This document shows, piece after piece, positions 55,601 to 64,000 of a stretch of 64,000 bases of DNA. This DNA comes from Acanthamoeba sp. SK_2022b (lineage: Eukaryota > Discosea > Longamoebia > Acanthamoebidae), in the NCBI GenBank assembly GCA_027943245.1, contig JANDJZ010000263.1:1-64000 (forward strand), given 5' to 3'. Position 1 is the stretch's first letter. The number at the start of each line of letters is the position of its first letter. Both the position numbers and the translations under genes were made by a program. Below the pieces are notes generated by a model that was given only the letters and a program-made list of their open reading frames with translations, was not told the origin of the DNA and searched no databases.

Positions 55601-58600
55601 GCGACTGCGAGGGCGATGGCGTGCTGGACGGCGACTGGGTGGGCGACTGCGTGGATGATGGCGTCGGCGATGGCGTGTTGGATGGTGACGGAGTGGGCGA
55701 CGCAGTGGCAGTTGACGACTGCGAGGGCGAGTTGGAGGGCGACTGCGAAGGAGATTGCGTCGGCGACCGGGTGGGCGACTGAGTGGCCGTGTTGGATGGC
55801 GACTGCGTGGGCGATGGCGTGCTGGACGGGGAGCGTGAGGGCGATTGGGAAGGCGATGGTGTGTTGGACGGCGACTGAGTGGCAGACTGAGAGGGCGACG
55901 GAGTTGCCGACTGCGTGGGCGAGGGCGAGTTGGACGGAGACTGGGTGGGAGACGGAGTGGCGGACGGCGACTGGGTGGGCGACTGAGTCGGTGAGGCCGA
56001 GGTGGACGGCGAGGGTGTGTTTGATGGTGACGCCGTGATTGATGGCGTGGCAGAAGGCGTGTTGGACGGTGACAGGGTGGGCGACTGAGTGGGCGACGGA
56101 GTGGCAGTTGGCGACTGCGAGGGTGACTGGGTGGGGGAGGGCGACTGCGAAGGAGATTGTGTCGGCGTCTGGGAAGGCGACTGCGTGGGCGACTGCGTGT
56201 TGGATGGCGACTGAGTGGACGATGGAGTCGGAGACGGCGTGCTGGATGGCGACTGAGTTGACGATGAGGTGGGAGACGGCGTGTTAGATGGCGACTGGGT
56301 GGGCGACGGCGTGCTGGACGGAGTGGACGATGGCGAGTTGGATGGCGACTGGGTGGCAGATTGACTGGGTGACGGTGTGGTGGAGGGCGACTGGGAGAGC
56401 GAGGGAGTCATCGATGGCGACTGGGAAGGCGACCGCGAGGGCGATGGCGTGCTGGACGACGACTGGGTGGGCGACTGCGTGGATGATGGCGTCGGCGATG
56501 GCGTGTTGGATGGTGACGGAGTGGGCGACGCAGTGGCAGTTGACGACTGCGAGGGCGAGTTGGAGGGCGACTGCGAAGGAGATTGCGTCGGCGACCGGGT
56601 GGGCGACTGAGTGGCCGTGTTGGATGGCGACTGCGTGGGCGATGGCGTGCTGGACGGGGAGCGTGAGGGCGATTGGGAAGGCGATGGTGTGTTGGACGGC
56701 GACTGAGAGGGCGACGATGTAGCCGACTGCGTGGGCGAGGGCGAGTTGGAGGACGATTGGGTGGGAGACGGAGTGGTAGAGGGCGACTGGGTGGGCGACC
56801 GGGTCGGAGACGCCGAGTTGGACGGCGAGGGTGTGTTTGATGGTGACGCCGTAATTGATGGCGTGGCAGAAGGCGTGTTGGATGGTGACTGGGTGGGCGA
56901 CGCAGTGGCAGTTGGCGACTGCGAGGGTGACTGGGTGGTGGAGGGAGAGGTGGAGGGCGACTGCGAAGGAGAATGGGTCGGCGTCTGAGAAGGCGATTGG
57001 GTGGGCGACGGCGTGTTGGATGGCGACTGAGTGGACGATGGAGTCGGAGACGGCGTGCTGGATGACGATTGGGATGGCGAGGGCGTGGTGGAGGGTGACG
57101 GGGTGGGCGACTGGGTGGCCGACGGCGTGCTGGATGGCGACTGAGAGGCCGAGTTGGATGGCGACTGGGTGGCAGATTGACTGGGCGACGGTGTGGTGGA
57201 GGGCGACAGAGTGGGCGAGGGAGTTGCAGATAGCGACTGGGAAGGCGCCTGGGTGGGCGATGGCGTGCTGGACGGCGACTGGGTGGGCGACTGCGTGGAT
57301 GATGGCGTCGGCGATGGCGTGTTGGATGGTGACGGAGTGGGCGACGCAGTGGCAGTTGACGACTGCGAGGGCGACTGCGAGGGCGAGGGCGAGTTGGAGG
57401 GCGACTGCGAAGGAGATTGCGTCGGCGACCGGGTGGGCGACTGAGTGGCCGTGTTGGATGGCGACTGAGTTGGCGACTGTGTGGGAGATGGCGTGCTGGA
57501 TGGAGAGAGTGAGGGCGATTGGGAAGGCGATGGTGTGTTGGACGGCGACTGAGTGGCAGACTGAGAGGGCGACGGTGTTGCCGACTGCGTGGGCGAGGGC
57601 GAGTTGGACGGAGACTGGGTGGGAGACGGAGTGGTGGACGGCGACTGGGTAGGTGACGCCGAGTTGGACGGCGAGGGTGTGTTGGATGGTGATGGCGTGG
57701 GCGACTGAGTGGGAGTCTGTGTGGATGATGGCGTGGGTGTCTGAGTGGGCGACGGAGTGGCAGTTGGCGACTGCGAGGGTGACTGGGTGGGGGAGGGCGA
57801 GGTGGAGGGCGACTGCGAAGGAGATTGTGACATTGTCTGGGAAGGCGATTGTGTGGGCGACGGTGTGTTGGATGGCGACTGAGTGGAGGACGAAGTCGGA
57901 GACGGTGTGCTGGATGGCGACTGGGAGGGCGACTGGGATGGCGAGGGCGTGGCTGAGGGTGACCGAGTGGGCGACTGGGTGGCCGACGGCGTGTTGGATG
58001 GAGTGGACGATGGTGAGTTGGATGGCGACTGGGTGGCAGATGGGCTGGGCGACGGTGTGGTGGACGGCGACAGGGTGGGCGAGGGAGTCATCGATGGCGA
58101 CAGGGAAGGCGATTGCGTGGGTGAAGGCATGTTAGACGGCGACTGGGAAGGCGACTGAGTGGGCGACTGAGTGGGCGACTGGGTAGGCGACTGGGTCGAT
58201 GAGGGCGTAGGTGGCTGAGTGGATGATGGAGTCGGCGACGGCGTGTTGGATGGCGACTGTGTGGGTGACGCAGAGGCAGTTGAAGACTGTGAGGGCAACT
58301 GGGTGGGCGAGTTGGTGGGCGAGGGCATGTTGGATGGTGACTGGGTGGGTGAGGGAGAGTTGGAGGGCGACTGCGAAGGAGGTTGTGTCGGCGTCTGGGA
58401 AGGCGATTGCGTGGGCGACGGTGTGTTGGATGGCGACTGAGTGGACGACGAAGTCGGAGACGGAGTTCTAGATGGCGATAGGGATGGCGAGGGCGTGTTG
58501 GAGGGTGACCGAGTGGGTGACTGGGTGGCCGACGGCGTGTTGGACGGAGTGAACGATGGTGAGTTGGATGGCGACAAGCTGGCCGATTGGCTGGGGGACG

Positions 58601-61600
58601 GTGTGGTGGAGGGCGACTGGGTGGGTGAAGGCGTGGTAGAAGGCGACTGAGTAGGCGAGGTTGTGCTGGAGGGTGACTGAGTAGGCGTGGTGGAAGGCGA
58701 CTGAGTAGGCGAGGTTGTGCTGGAGGGTGACTGCGAAGGAGATTGTGTCATGGACTGGGAAGGCGATTGCGTGGGCGACGGTGTGTTGGATGGCGACTGA
58801 GTGGACGATGGAGTCGGAGACGGCGTGCTGGATGGCGACTGAGTTGACGATGTGGTGGGAGACGGCGTGTTAGATGGCGACTGGGTGGGCGACGGCGTGC
58901 TGGACGGAGTGGACGATGGCGAGTTGGATGGCGACTGGGTGGCAGATTGACTGGGCGACGGTGTGGTGGAGGGCGACTGGGTGGGAGAGGGAGTCGTTGA
59001 TGGCGACTGGGAAGGCGACTGCGAGGGCGATGGCGTGCTGGACGGCGACTGGGTGGGCGACTGCGTGGATGATGGCGTCGGCGATGGCGTGTTGGATGGT
59101 GACGGAGTGGGTGGCGCAGTGGCAGTTGACGACTGCGAGGGCGACTGCGAGGGCGAGGGTGAGTTGGAGGGCGACTGCGAAGGAGATTGCGTCGGCGACC
59201 GGGTGGGCGACTGAGTGGCCGTGTTGGATGGCGACTGCGTGGGCGATGGCGTGCTGGACGGGGAGCGTGAGGGCGACTGGGAAGGCGATGGTGTGTTGGA
59301 CGGCGACTGAGTGGCAGACTGAGAGGGCGACGGAGTTGCCGACTGCGTGGGCGAAGGCGAGTTGGACGGAGACTGGGTGGGAGACGGAGTGGCGGACGGC
59401 GACTGAGTCGGTGAGGCCGAGTTGGACGGCGAGGGTGTGTTTGATGGTGACGCCGTGATTGATGGCGTGGCAGAAGGCGTGTTGGATGGTGACTGAGTGG
59501 GCGACTGCGTGGATGATGGCGTGGGCGATGGCGTGCTGGATGGTGACGGAGTGGGCGACGCAGTGGCAGTTGACGACTGCGAGGGCGACTGCGAGGGTGA
59601 GGGCGTGTTGGAGGGCGACATGGTGGGTGACGGCGTGATGGAGGGCGACTGGGTGGGCGAGTGAGTGGGAGACTGACTGGGCGTGTAAGATGGCGATTGA
59701 GTGGGCGATGGCGTGCTGGACGGGGAGAGTGAGGGCGATTGGGAAGGCGATGGGGTGTTGGACGGCGACTGTGTGGCAGACTCAGAGGGCGACGGTGTTG
59801 TCGATTGGGTGGGAGACGGAGTGGTGGAGGGCGACTGGGTGGGCGACTGGGTCGGTGACGCCGAGTTGGACGGCGAGGGTGTGTTGGATGGTGATGGCGT
59901 GGGCGACTGCGTGGGAGTCTGTGTGGATGATGGCGTGGGTGTCTGAGTGGGCGACGGAGTGACAGTTGGCGACTGCGAGGGTGACTGGGTGGGGGAGGGC
60001 GAGGTGGAGGGCGACTGCGAAGGAGATTGTGTCGGCGTCTGGGAAGGCGATTGCGTCGGTGACGGTGTGATGGACGGCGACTGAGTGGATGATGAAGTCG
60101 GAGACGGCGTGCTGGATGGCGATTGGGATGGCGAGGGCGTAGCGGAGGGTGACCGAGTGGGCGACTGGGTGGCCGACGGCGTGTTGGACGGAGTGGAGGA
60201 TGGTGAGTTGGATGGCGACTGGGTGGCAGATTGGCTGGGTGACGGTGTGGTGGAGGGCGACTGGGTGGGTGAAGGCGTGGTGGACGGCGACTGAGTAGGC
60301 GAGGTGGTGCTGGAGGGTGACGGCGTGTTAGATGGCGACTGGGTGGCCGACGGCGTGCTGGACGGAGTGGACGATGGCGAATTGGAGGGCGACTGGGTGG
60401 CAGATTGGCTGGGCGACGGTGTGGTGGAGGGCGACTGGGTGGGCGACGGAGTCGTTGATGGCGACTGGGAAGGCGACCGAGTGGGCGACTGGGTGGGCGA
60501 CTGAGTCGATGAAGGAGTGGGCGACCGCGTGGATGACGGCGTCGGCGACGGCGTGTTGGATGGCGATTGCGTGGACGACGGAGTGGACGATGGCGAGGGC
60601 GAGGGCGACTGGGTAAGCGAGCTGGTGGGCGAGGGCGTGTTGGACGGCGAGGGTGTGTTGGATGGTGATGCCGTGGGCGACTGCGTGGTTGATGGCGTGG
60701 CAGAAGGCGTGCCGGATGGTGTCTGAGTGGGTGACGGAGTGGCGGTTGGCGACTGCGAGGGTGACTGGGTGGGCGAGGGCGAGGCGGAGGGTGACTGCGA
60801 AGGAGATTGTGTCGGCGTCTGGGTGGGCGACGGTGTGTTGGAGGGCGACTGAGTGGACGATGAAGTCGCCGACGGCATGCTGGATGGCGACTGGGAGGGC
60901 GATTGAGATGGCGACGGCGTGGCGGAGGGTGACGGAGTGGGCGACTGGGTGGCCGACGGCGTGCTGGACGCCGACTGTGAGGGGGAGGGTGTGTTGGATG
61001 GCGACTGGGTGACAGATTGACTAGGCGACGGAGTTGGGGAAGGCGACTGCGTGGACGACGGAGTTGTTGATGGCGACTGGGAAGTTGATGGTGTGGGTGA
61101 AGGCGTGTTGGATGGCGACTGAGTGGGCGAGGGCGAGTTGGAGGGCGACTGCGAAGGAGATTGTGTCGGCGTCTGGGAAGGCGACTGCGTGGGCGACGGC
61201 GTGTTGGATGGCGACTGAGTGGACGATGGAGTCGGAGACGGCGTGCTGGATGGCGACTGAGTTGACGATGAGGTGGGAGACGGCGTGTTAGATGGCGACC
61301 GGGTGGGCGACGGCGTGCTGGACGGAGTGGACGATGGCGAGTTGGATGGCGACTGGGTGGCAGATTGACTGGGCGACGGTGTGGTGGAGGGCGACTGGGT
61401 GGGCGACGGAGTCGTTGATGGCGACTGGGAAGGCGACTGAGTCGACGAGGGCGTGGGCGACTGCGTGGAGGATGGCGTCAGTGATGGCGTGTTGGACGGC
61501 GACTGAGTGGACGACGGAGTGGCAGTTGGCGACTGGGTGGGCGAGTTGGTGGGCGAGGGCGTGTTGGACGGCAAGGGTGTGTTGGATGGTGATGCCGTGG

Positions 61601-64000
61601 GCGACTGAGTGGGAGATTGCGTGGTTGATGGCGTGGGAGAAGGCGTGTTGGATGGTGACTGGGTGGGCGAGGGAGTGGCAGTGTGGGTTGGCGAGGGCGA
61701 GGTGGAGGGCGACTGCGAAGGAGATTGTGTCGGCGTCTGGGAAGGCGATGGTGTGTTGGATGGCGACTGAGTGGACGATATAGTGGCAGAAGGCGTGTTG
61801 GATGGTGACTGAGTGGGCGAGGGAGGTGACTGAGTCGGCGACGGAGTCGCAGACGGCGTGTTGGAGGGCGACTGGGTGGCAGATTGACTGGGCGACGGTG
61901 TGGTGGAGGGCGACTGCGAGGACGAGGGAGTTGCAGATGGCGACTGGGAAGGCGACTGCGTGGGCGAAGGCGTGTTGGACGGCGACTGAGTCGCCGAGGG
62001 CGTGGGCGACTGCGTGGATGATGGCGTCGGCGATGGCGTGTTGGATGGTGACGGAGTGGGCGACGCAGTGGCAGTTGACGACTGCGAGGGCGAGGGTGAG
62101 TTGGAGGGCGACTGCGAAGGAGATTGCGTCGGCGACTGGGTGGGCGACTGAGTGGCCGTGTTGGATGGCGACTGCGTGCGCGATGGCGTGCTGGACGGAG
62201 AGAGTGAGGGCGATTGGGAAGGCGATGGTGTGTTGGACGGCGACTGAGAGGGCGACGGTGTTGCTGACCGCGTGGGCGAGGGCGAGTTGGATGACGATTG
62301 GGTGGGAGACGGAGTGGTGGAGGGCGACTGGCTGGGCGACCGGGTCGGTGAGGCCGAGTTGGACGGCGAGGGTGTGTTTGATGGTGACGCCGTGATTGAT
62401 GGCGTGGCAGAAGGCGTGTTGGATGGAGACTGAGTGGGCGACGGAGTGGCAGTTGGCGACTGCGAGGGTGACTGAGTGGACGAGGGCGAGGTGGAGGGCG
62501 ACTGCGAAGGATATTGTGTCGGCGTCTGAGAAGGCGATTGGGTGGGCGACGGCGTGTTGGATGGCGACTGAGTGGACGATGGAGTCGGAGACGGCGTGCT
62601 GGATGGCGATTGGGATGGCGAGGGCGTGGCGGAGGGTGACATGGTGGCCGATGGCGTGCTGGATGGCGACTGAGAGGGCGAGTTGGATGGCGACTGGGTG
62701 GCAGATTGACTGGGCGACGGTGTGGTGGAGGGCGACTGGGTGGGTGAGGGAGTTGCAGATGGCGACTGGGAAGGCGACTGCGAGGCCGATGGCGTGCTGG
62801 ACGGCGACTGGGTGGGCGACTGCGTGGATGATGGCGTCGGCGATGGCGTGTTGGATGGTGACGGAGTGGGCGACGCAGTGGCAGTTGACGACTGCGAGGG
62901 CGACTGCGAGGGCGAGGGTGAGTTGGAGGGCGACTGCGAAGGAGATTGCGTCGGCGACCGGGTGGGCGACTGAGTGGCCGTGTTGGATGGCGACTGAGTT
63001 GGCGACTGTGTGGGAGATGGCGTGCTGGATGGAGAGAGTGAGGGCGATTGGGAAGGCGATGGTGTGTTGGACGGCGACTGAGTGGCAGACTGAGAGGGCG
63101 ACGGAGTTGCCGACTGCGTGGGCGAAGGCGAGTTGGATGGCGATTGGGTGGGAGACGGAGTGGTGGACGGCGACTGGGTGGGCGACTGAGTCGGTGAGGC
63201 CGAGGTGGACGGCGAGGGTGTGTTTGATGGTGACGCCGTAATTGATGGCGTGGCAGAAGGCGTGTTGGATGGTGACTGGGTGGGCGACGCAGTGGCAGTT
63301 GGCGACTGCGAGGGTGACTGGGTGGACGAGGGAGAGGTGGAGGGCGACTGCGAAGGAGATTGTGTCGGCGTCTGGGAAGGCGACTGCGTGGGCGACGGTG
63401 TGACGGATGGCGACTGAGTGGACGATGGAGTCGGAGACGGCGTGCTGGATGGCGACGGGGATGGCGAGGGCGTGGTGGAGGGTGAATGAGTGGGCGACTG
63501 GGTGGCCGATGGCGTGCTGGACGGCGACTGAGAGGCCGAGTTGGATGGCGACTGGGTGACAGATTTACTGGGCGACGGTGTGGTGGAGGGCGCCAGAGTG
63601 GGCGAGGGAGTTGCAGTTGGCGACTGGGAAGGCGACTGCGAGGGCGATGGTGTGTTGGACGGCGACAGAGTGGCAGACTGAGAGGGCAACGGTGTTGCCG
63701 ACTGCGTGGGCGAGGGCGAGTTGGACGGAGACTGGGTGGGAGACGGCGTGGTGGAGGGCGACTGGGTGGGCGACTGAGTCGGTGAGGCCGAGGTGGACGG
63801 CGAGGGTGTGTTTGATGGTGACGCCGTGATTGATGGCGTGGCAGAAGGCGTGTTGGATGGTGACTGGGTGGGCGACGGAGTGGCAGTTGGCGACTGCGAG
63901 GGTGACTGGGTGGTGGAGGGAGAGGTGGAGGGCGACTGCGAAGGAGATTGGGTCGGCGTCTGGGAAGGCGATTGCGTGGGCGACGGTGTGACGGATGGCG
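49563..64000 (-). CDS. Giant Ser/Thr/Pro-rich mucin-like protein, upstream part, open beyond the window
   Basis: More than 4,800 codons from the window edge down to a stop at 49563 that is reached only because of the 71-bp duplication. There is no start codon to choose: at 64000 the frame reads [15 protein letters not shown] and continues outside. Composition is even simpler than in the downstream part: [30 protein letters not shown] short different block ([20 protein letters not shown]) lies near 50.3-50.5 kb. Repeats are organised in higher-order units of about 0.8 kb. No signal peptide can be seen because the 5' end is missing. It should be read as the N-terminal side of the protein that ends at 32068. 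Confidence 0.78.
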   Translation of the reverse strand, partial: PSVTPSPTQSPSQTPTQSPSQSPSTSPSTTQSPSQSPTATPSPTQSPSNTPSATPSITASPSNTPSPSTSASPTQSPTQSPSTTPSPTQSPSNSPSPTQSATPLPSQSATLSPSNTPSPSQSPSQSPTATPSPTLAPSTTPSPSKSVTQSPSNSASQSPSSTPSATQSPTHSPSTTPSPSPSPSSTPSPTPSSTQSPSVTPSPTQSPSQTPTQSPSQSPSTSPSSTQSPSQSPTATASPTQSPSNTPSATPSITASPSNTPSPSTSASPTQSPTQSPSTTPSPTQSPSNSPSPTQSATPSPSQSATQSPSNTPSPSQSPSLSPSSTPSPTQSPTQSPSNTATQSPTRSPTQSPSQSPSNSPSPSQSPSQSSTATASPTPSPSNTPSPTPSSTQSPTQSPSSTPSASQSPSQSPSATPSPTQSPSTTPSPSQSATQSPSNSPSQSPSSTPSATMSPSATPSPSQSPSSTPSPTPSSTQSPSNTPSPTQSPSQTPTQYPSQSPSTSPSSTQSPSQSPTATPSPTQSPSNTPSATPSITASPSNTPSPSNSASPTRSPSQSPSTTPSPTQSSSNSPSPTRSATPSPSQSPSNTPSPSQSPSLSPSSTPSRTQSPSNTATQSPTQSPTQSPSQSPSNSPSPSQSSTATASPTPSPSNTPSPTPSSTQSPTPSATQSPSNTPSPTQSPSQSPSATPSSSQSPSTTPSPSQSATQSPSNTPSATPSPTQSPPSPTQSPSNTPSATISSTQSPSNTPSPSQTPTQSPSQSPSTSPSPTHTATPSPTQSPSNTPSPTPSTTQSPTQSPTASPSNTPLPSNTPSPTNSPTQSPTATPSSTQSPSNTPSLTPSSTQSPTPSSTQSPSQSPSTTPSPTQSPSTTPSPSQSATQSPSNSPSSTPSSTPSPTRSPSNTPSPTSSSTQSPSSTPSPTPSSTQSPSNTPSPTQSPSQTPTQSPSQSPSNSPSPTQSPSNTPSPTPSTSQSPSTTPSSTQSPSPTPSPSQSVTQSPSNTPSPSQSASSTPSATQSPTPSPSATPSPSQSPSQSPSSMPSATSSSTQSPSNTPSPTQTPTQSPSQSPSASPSPTQSPSQSPTATPSPTQTPSGTPSATPSTTQSPTASPSNTPSPSNTPSPTSSLTQSPSPSPSSTPSSTQSPSNTPSPTPSSTRSPTPSSTQSPTQSPTRSPSQSPSTTPSPTQSPSTTPSPSQSATQSPSNSPSSTPSSTPSATQSPSNTPSPSSTTSPTQSPSTTPSPTQSPSTTPSPSQSATQSPSNSPSSTPSNTPSATQSPTRSPSATPSPSQSPSSTPSPTSSSTQSPSITPSPTQSPSQTPTQSPSQSPSTSPSPTQSPSQSPTVTPSPTQTPTPSSTQTPTQSPTPSPSNTPSPSNSASPTQSPTQSPSTTPSPTQSTTPSPSESATQSPSNTPSPSQSPSLSPSSTPSPTQSPSYTPSQSPTHSPTQSPSITPSPTMSPSNTPSPSQSPSQSSTATASPTPSPSSTPSPTPSSTQSPTQSPSNTPSATPSITASPSNTPSPSNSASPTQSPSATPSPTQSPSNSPSPTQSATPSPSQSATQSPSNTPSPSQSPSRSPSSTPSPTQSPSNTATQSPTRSPTQSPSQSPSNSPSPSQSPSQSSTATAPPTPSPSNTPSPTPSSTQSPTQSPSSTPSPSQSPSQSPSTTPSPTQSPSTTPSPSQSATQSPSNSPSSTPSSTPSPTQSPSNTPSPTTSSTQSPSSTPSPTPSSTQSPSNTPSPTQSPSQSMTQSPSQSPSSTTSPTQSPSTTPTQSPSSTTSPTQSPSTTPSPTQSPSTTPSPSQSASLSPSNSPSFTPSNTPSATQSPTRSPSNTPSPSLSPSRTPSPTSSSTQSPSNTPSPTQSPSQTPTQPPSQSPSNSPSPTQSPSNMPSPTNSPTQLPSQSSTASASPTQSPSNTPSPTPSSTQPPTPSSTQSPTQSPTQSPTQSPSQSPSNMPSPTQSPSLSPSMTPSPTLSPSTTPSPSPSATQSPSNSPSSTPSNTPSATQSPTRSPSATPSPSQSPSQSPSSTPSPTSSSTQSPSNTPSPTQSPSQTMSQSPSQSPSTSPSPTQSPSQSPTATPSPTQTPTPSSTQTPTQSPTPSPSNTPSPSNSASPTQSPSTTPSPTQSPSNSPSPTQSATPSPSQSATQSPSNTPSPSQSPSLSPSSTPSPTQSPTQSPSNTATQSPTRSPTQSPSQSPSNSPSPSQSPSQSSTATASPTPSPSNTPSPTPSSTQSPTQSPSSTPSPTQAPSQSLSATPSPTLSPSTTPSPSQSATQSPSNSASQSPSSTPSATQSPTPSPSTTPSPSQSSSSTPSPTPSSTQSPSNTPSPTQSPSQTPTHSPSQSPSTSPSTTQSPSQSPTATASPTQSPSNTPSATPSITASPSNTPSPSNSASPTRSPTQSPSTTPSPTQSSSNSPSPTQSATSSPSQSPSNTPSPSQSPSRSPSSTPSPTQSPSNTATQSPTRSPTQSPSQSPSNSPSQSSTATASPTPSPSNTPSPTPSSTQSPTQSSSSTPSPSRSPSQSPSMTPSLSQSPSTTPSPSQSATQSPSNSPSSTPSSTPSPTQSPSNTPSPTSSSTQSPSSTPSPTPSSTQSPSNTQSPTQSPSQTPTQSPSQSPSPTQSPSQSPTATPSPTQSPTLSPSNTPSATPSITASPSNTPSPSTSASPTQSPTQSPSATPSPTQSPSNSPSPTQSATPSPSQSATQSPSNTPSPSQSPSRSPSSTPSPTQSPSNTATQSPTRSPTQSPSQSPSNSPSQSSTATASPTPSPSNTPSPTPSSTQSPTQSPSSTPSPSQSPSQSPTATPSPTQLPSTTPSPSQSATQSPSNSASQSPSSTPSATQSPTRSPSTTSSPSQSPSQSPSSTPSPTPSSTQSPSVTPSHTQSPSQTPTQTPSQSPSSTTSPTQSPSQSPTATPSPTQLPSNTPSATPSITASPSNTPSPSTSASPTQSPTQSPSATQSPTQSPSNSPSPTQSATPSPSRSATQSPSNTPSPSQSPSLSPSSTPSPTQSPSNTPSPSQSPTQSSTATASPTPSPSHTPSPTNSPTSSPSQSPTATASSTQSPSNTPSPTPSSTRSPTRSSTQSPTQSPSNTPSPTQSPSRSPSTTPSPTQSPSGTPTQSPSQSPSTTSSPSQSATQSPSNSPSATQSPTRSPSATPSPSLSPSQSPSSTPSPTPSSTQSPSVTPSPTRSPSQTPSQSPSQSPSTSSSPTQSASQSPTQSPSNTPSPTPSPTQSPTQSPSATPSATQSPSNTPSPSQSPSLSPSSTPSPTQSPSNTATQSPTRSPTQSPSQSPSPSTSQSPSQSSTATASPTQSSSNTPSPMTSSTQSPTPSPTQAPTQSPSNTPSPTHSPSQSPSATPSPTQSPSTTPSPSQSATQSPSVTPSPSQSPSSTQSATQSPTPSPSATPSPSRSPSQSPSSSPSSTPSSTQSPSNTPSPTQTPTQSPSLSPSTSPLPTLSPSQSPTASLSPSNTPSPTPSTTQSPTQSPSPSPSNTPSPSKSPTSSPSQSPSATASSTQSPSNTPSPTPSSTRSPTPSSTQSPSSTASPTQSPSQSPSRTPSPTQSPSSTPTQSSTRSPTQSPSQSPSNSPSHSPSRSSTPTASPTQSPSSTPSPTPSSTQSPSNTPSPTQSPSQTPTQSPSQSPSTSPSPTQSPSRSPSATPSPTQSPSNSPSPTQSATPSPSLSATQSPSNTPSPSQSPTLFPSSTPSPTQSSTPSPSSTQSPSNTQSATQSPTRSPTTTPSPSQSPSQSSSSTPSPTSSSTQSPSVTPSPTQSPSQTPTQSPSQSPSNTPSPTQSPSNTPSPTSSPSRSPTATPSPTQSPTNTPSPTPSSTQSPTPSSTQSPTQTPTQSPSQLPSTTPSPTQSPSTTPSPSQSVTQSPSNTPSATQSPTRSPSTTPSPSQSPSQSPSSTPSPTPSSTQSPSVTPSPTRSPSQTPSQSPSQSPSTSPSPTQSPSQSPTTTQSPSITPSATPSTTQSPTESPSPSPSNTPSPSNTPSPSQSPSSTPSATQSPSTTQSPTQSPSNSPSPTQSATPSPSQSATQSPSNTPSPSQSPSLSPSSTPSPTQSPSNTATQSPTRSPTQSPSQSPSNSPSQSPSQSSTATASPTQSSSNTPSPTQSPSNTPSPMPSSTQSLTPSPTQAPTKSPSNTPSPTHSPSQSPSATPSPTQSPSTTPSPSQSATQSPSNTPSPSQSPSSTQSATQSPTPSPSATPSPSRSPSQSPSSSPSSTPSSTQSPSNTPSPTQSPSQTPTQSPSQSPSNTPSPTQSPSTTPLPTHSPSPTQSPTQSPSNTPSPTQSPTPSQSPSRTPSPTNSPSQSTSNTPSPTQSPTQSSTQSPSNTRSPSSTPSPTESPSSTPSPTQSPSNTPSPTQSASNTPSPTQSPTQSATRSPAESPSNSQSPTQSPTQSPSNTPTQSPTQSPSNTPSPTQSPTQSPSRTPSPTPSSTQSPSGTPSATNSPTQSPSNTPSPTQSPTATQSPSNTASPTPSPTQSPTQSPSQSPSNTASPSQSPTQSPSATSSASSSASRSPSPSSSSSASPSSSASSSSSSSPSASGSASASPSSSSSPSPTVTRTQSPTQSPASSVTPTTTPTQSPSPSPSNTPTPTQSPTQSPSNTPSPTQSPTPSPSNTPSSIPSSTQSPSNIPSPTQSPTATPSPTPSPSNTPSPTSSATKSPFNTPSPTQSSSQSSSMTPSPTQSPATTPSPSQSATQSPPNSPSSTPSNTPSATQSRTRSPSTTPSPSLSPSQSPSSTPSPTSSSTQSPSATPSPSKSPSPTPSTTQSPTSSLTPTQSPPSRLHPPRQPHNLPRRA
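54893..64000. repeat. Higher-order repeats of roughly 0.8 kb within the giant gene
   Basis: The plus-strand marker CAGTTGACGACTGCG, preceded by GTGACGGAGTGGGCGACG, appears near 54910, 55710, 56537, 57353, 59125, 59568, 62075 and 62882. Consecutive steps are often 800-830 bp, with the surrounding block order preserved. This points to repeated segmental duplication on top of the short peptide repeats. Confidence 0.7.

Noticed and set aside
49454..63829. Plus-strand frames full of Trp, Met, Ala and Thr
   Set aside because: Same cause: another frame of the repeat complement. Such composition (WATEW, MATGW) is an artefact of the repeat.
1..64000. tRNA genes
   Set aside because: I looked for cloverleaf-like A/B box pairs by eye and found none I could defend; a dedicated scan would be needed to be sure.

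Overview
The window looks like nuclear DNA of an amoebozoan, most likely Acanthamoeba or a close relative. Two 5S rRNA genes are recognisable. The ordinary genes are GC-rich and cut by many short GT-AG introns (mostly about 60-180 bp). The gene content fits a free-living amoeba: Ras signalling multidomain proteins, TKL-type kinases, and a secreted CBM49 cellulose-binding protein. Exon models below were built by eye from homology, splice sites and reading phase; where a phase test was decisive this is stated.

Layout. (1) 0-10 kb, plus strand: an M19 membrane dipeptidase, a DUF4246 protein, a protein that joins an F-box to a Ras-type GTPase with a CaaX tail, an unrecognised basic protein, and a secreted GMC oxidoreductase. 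(2) 10.3-13 kb, minus strand: a tandem trio of four-helix membrane protein paralogues. (3) 13.4-18.9 kb, minus strand: a 13-exon gene whose phases join a RasGEF to two XylR_N/V4R-type sensor modules (about 1,329 aa). (4) 19-20.4 kb: a doubtful reading frame, then a secreted single-CBM49 protein. (5) 20.7-28.5 kb, an accessory region: a gene-fragment copy split by a 510-bp TTAA-flanked element, a decayed tyrosine-recombinase retrotransposon with reverse transcriptase, a truncated SAP-like gag, a decapitated pseudokinase with local rearrangements, and an intact-looking kinase gene on the opposite strand. (6) 28.8-30.4 kb: a hydrophilic repeat protein, the parent of the fragment at 20.7 kb. (7) 30.7-31.9 kb: two 5S rRNA genes in an inverted repeat. 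(8) 32.07 kb to the window end, minus strand: about 32 kb of apparently intronless coding sequence for a giant Ser/Thr/Pro-rich, mucin-like protein with a C-terminal membrane anchor. Its 5' end lies outside the window, and its frame is broken once by a 71-bp tandem duplication.

How the parts may relate. The F-box-Ras protein and the RasGEF with aromatic-sensor-like modules lie about 8 kb apart and are the strongest candidates for undescribed signalling architectures. A functional link between them is only inference. The giant protein, the CBM49 protein and the tetraspan trio are all surface or wall-type products. The 20.7-28.5 kb stretch looks like a graveyard of mobile elements that has fragmented neighbouring gene copies.
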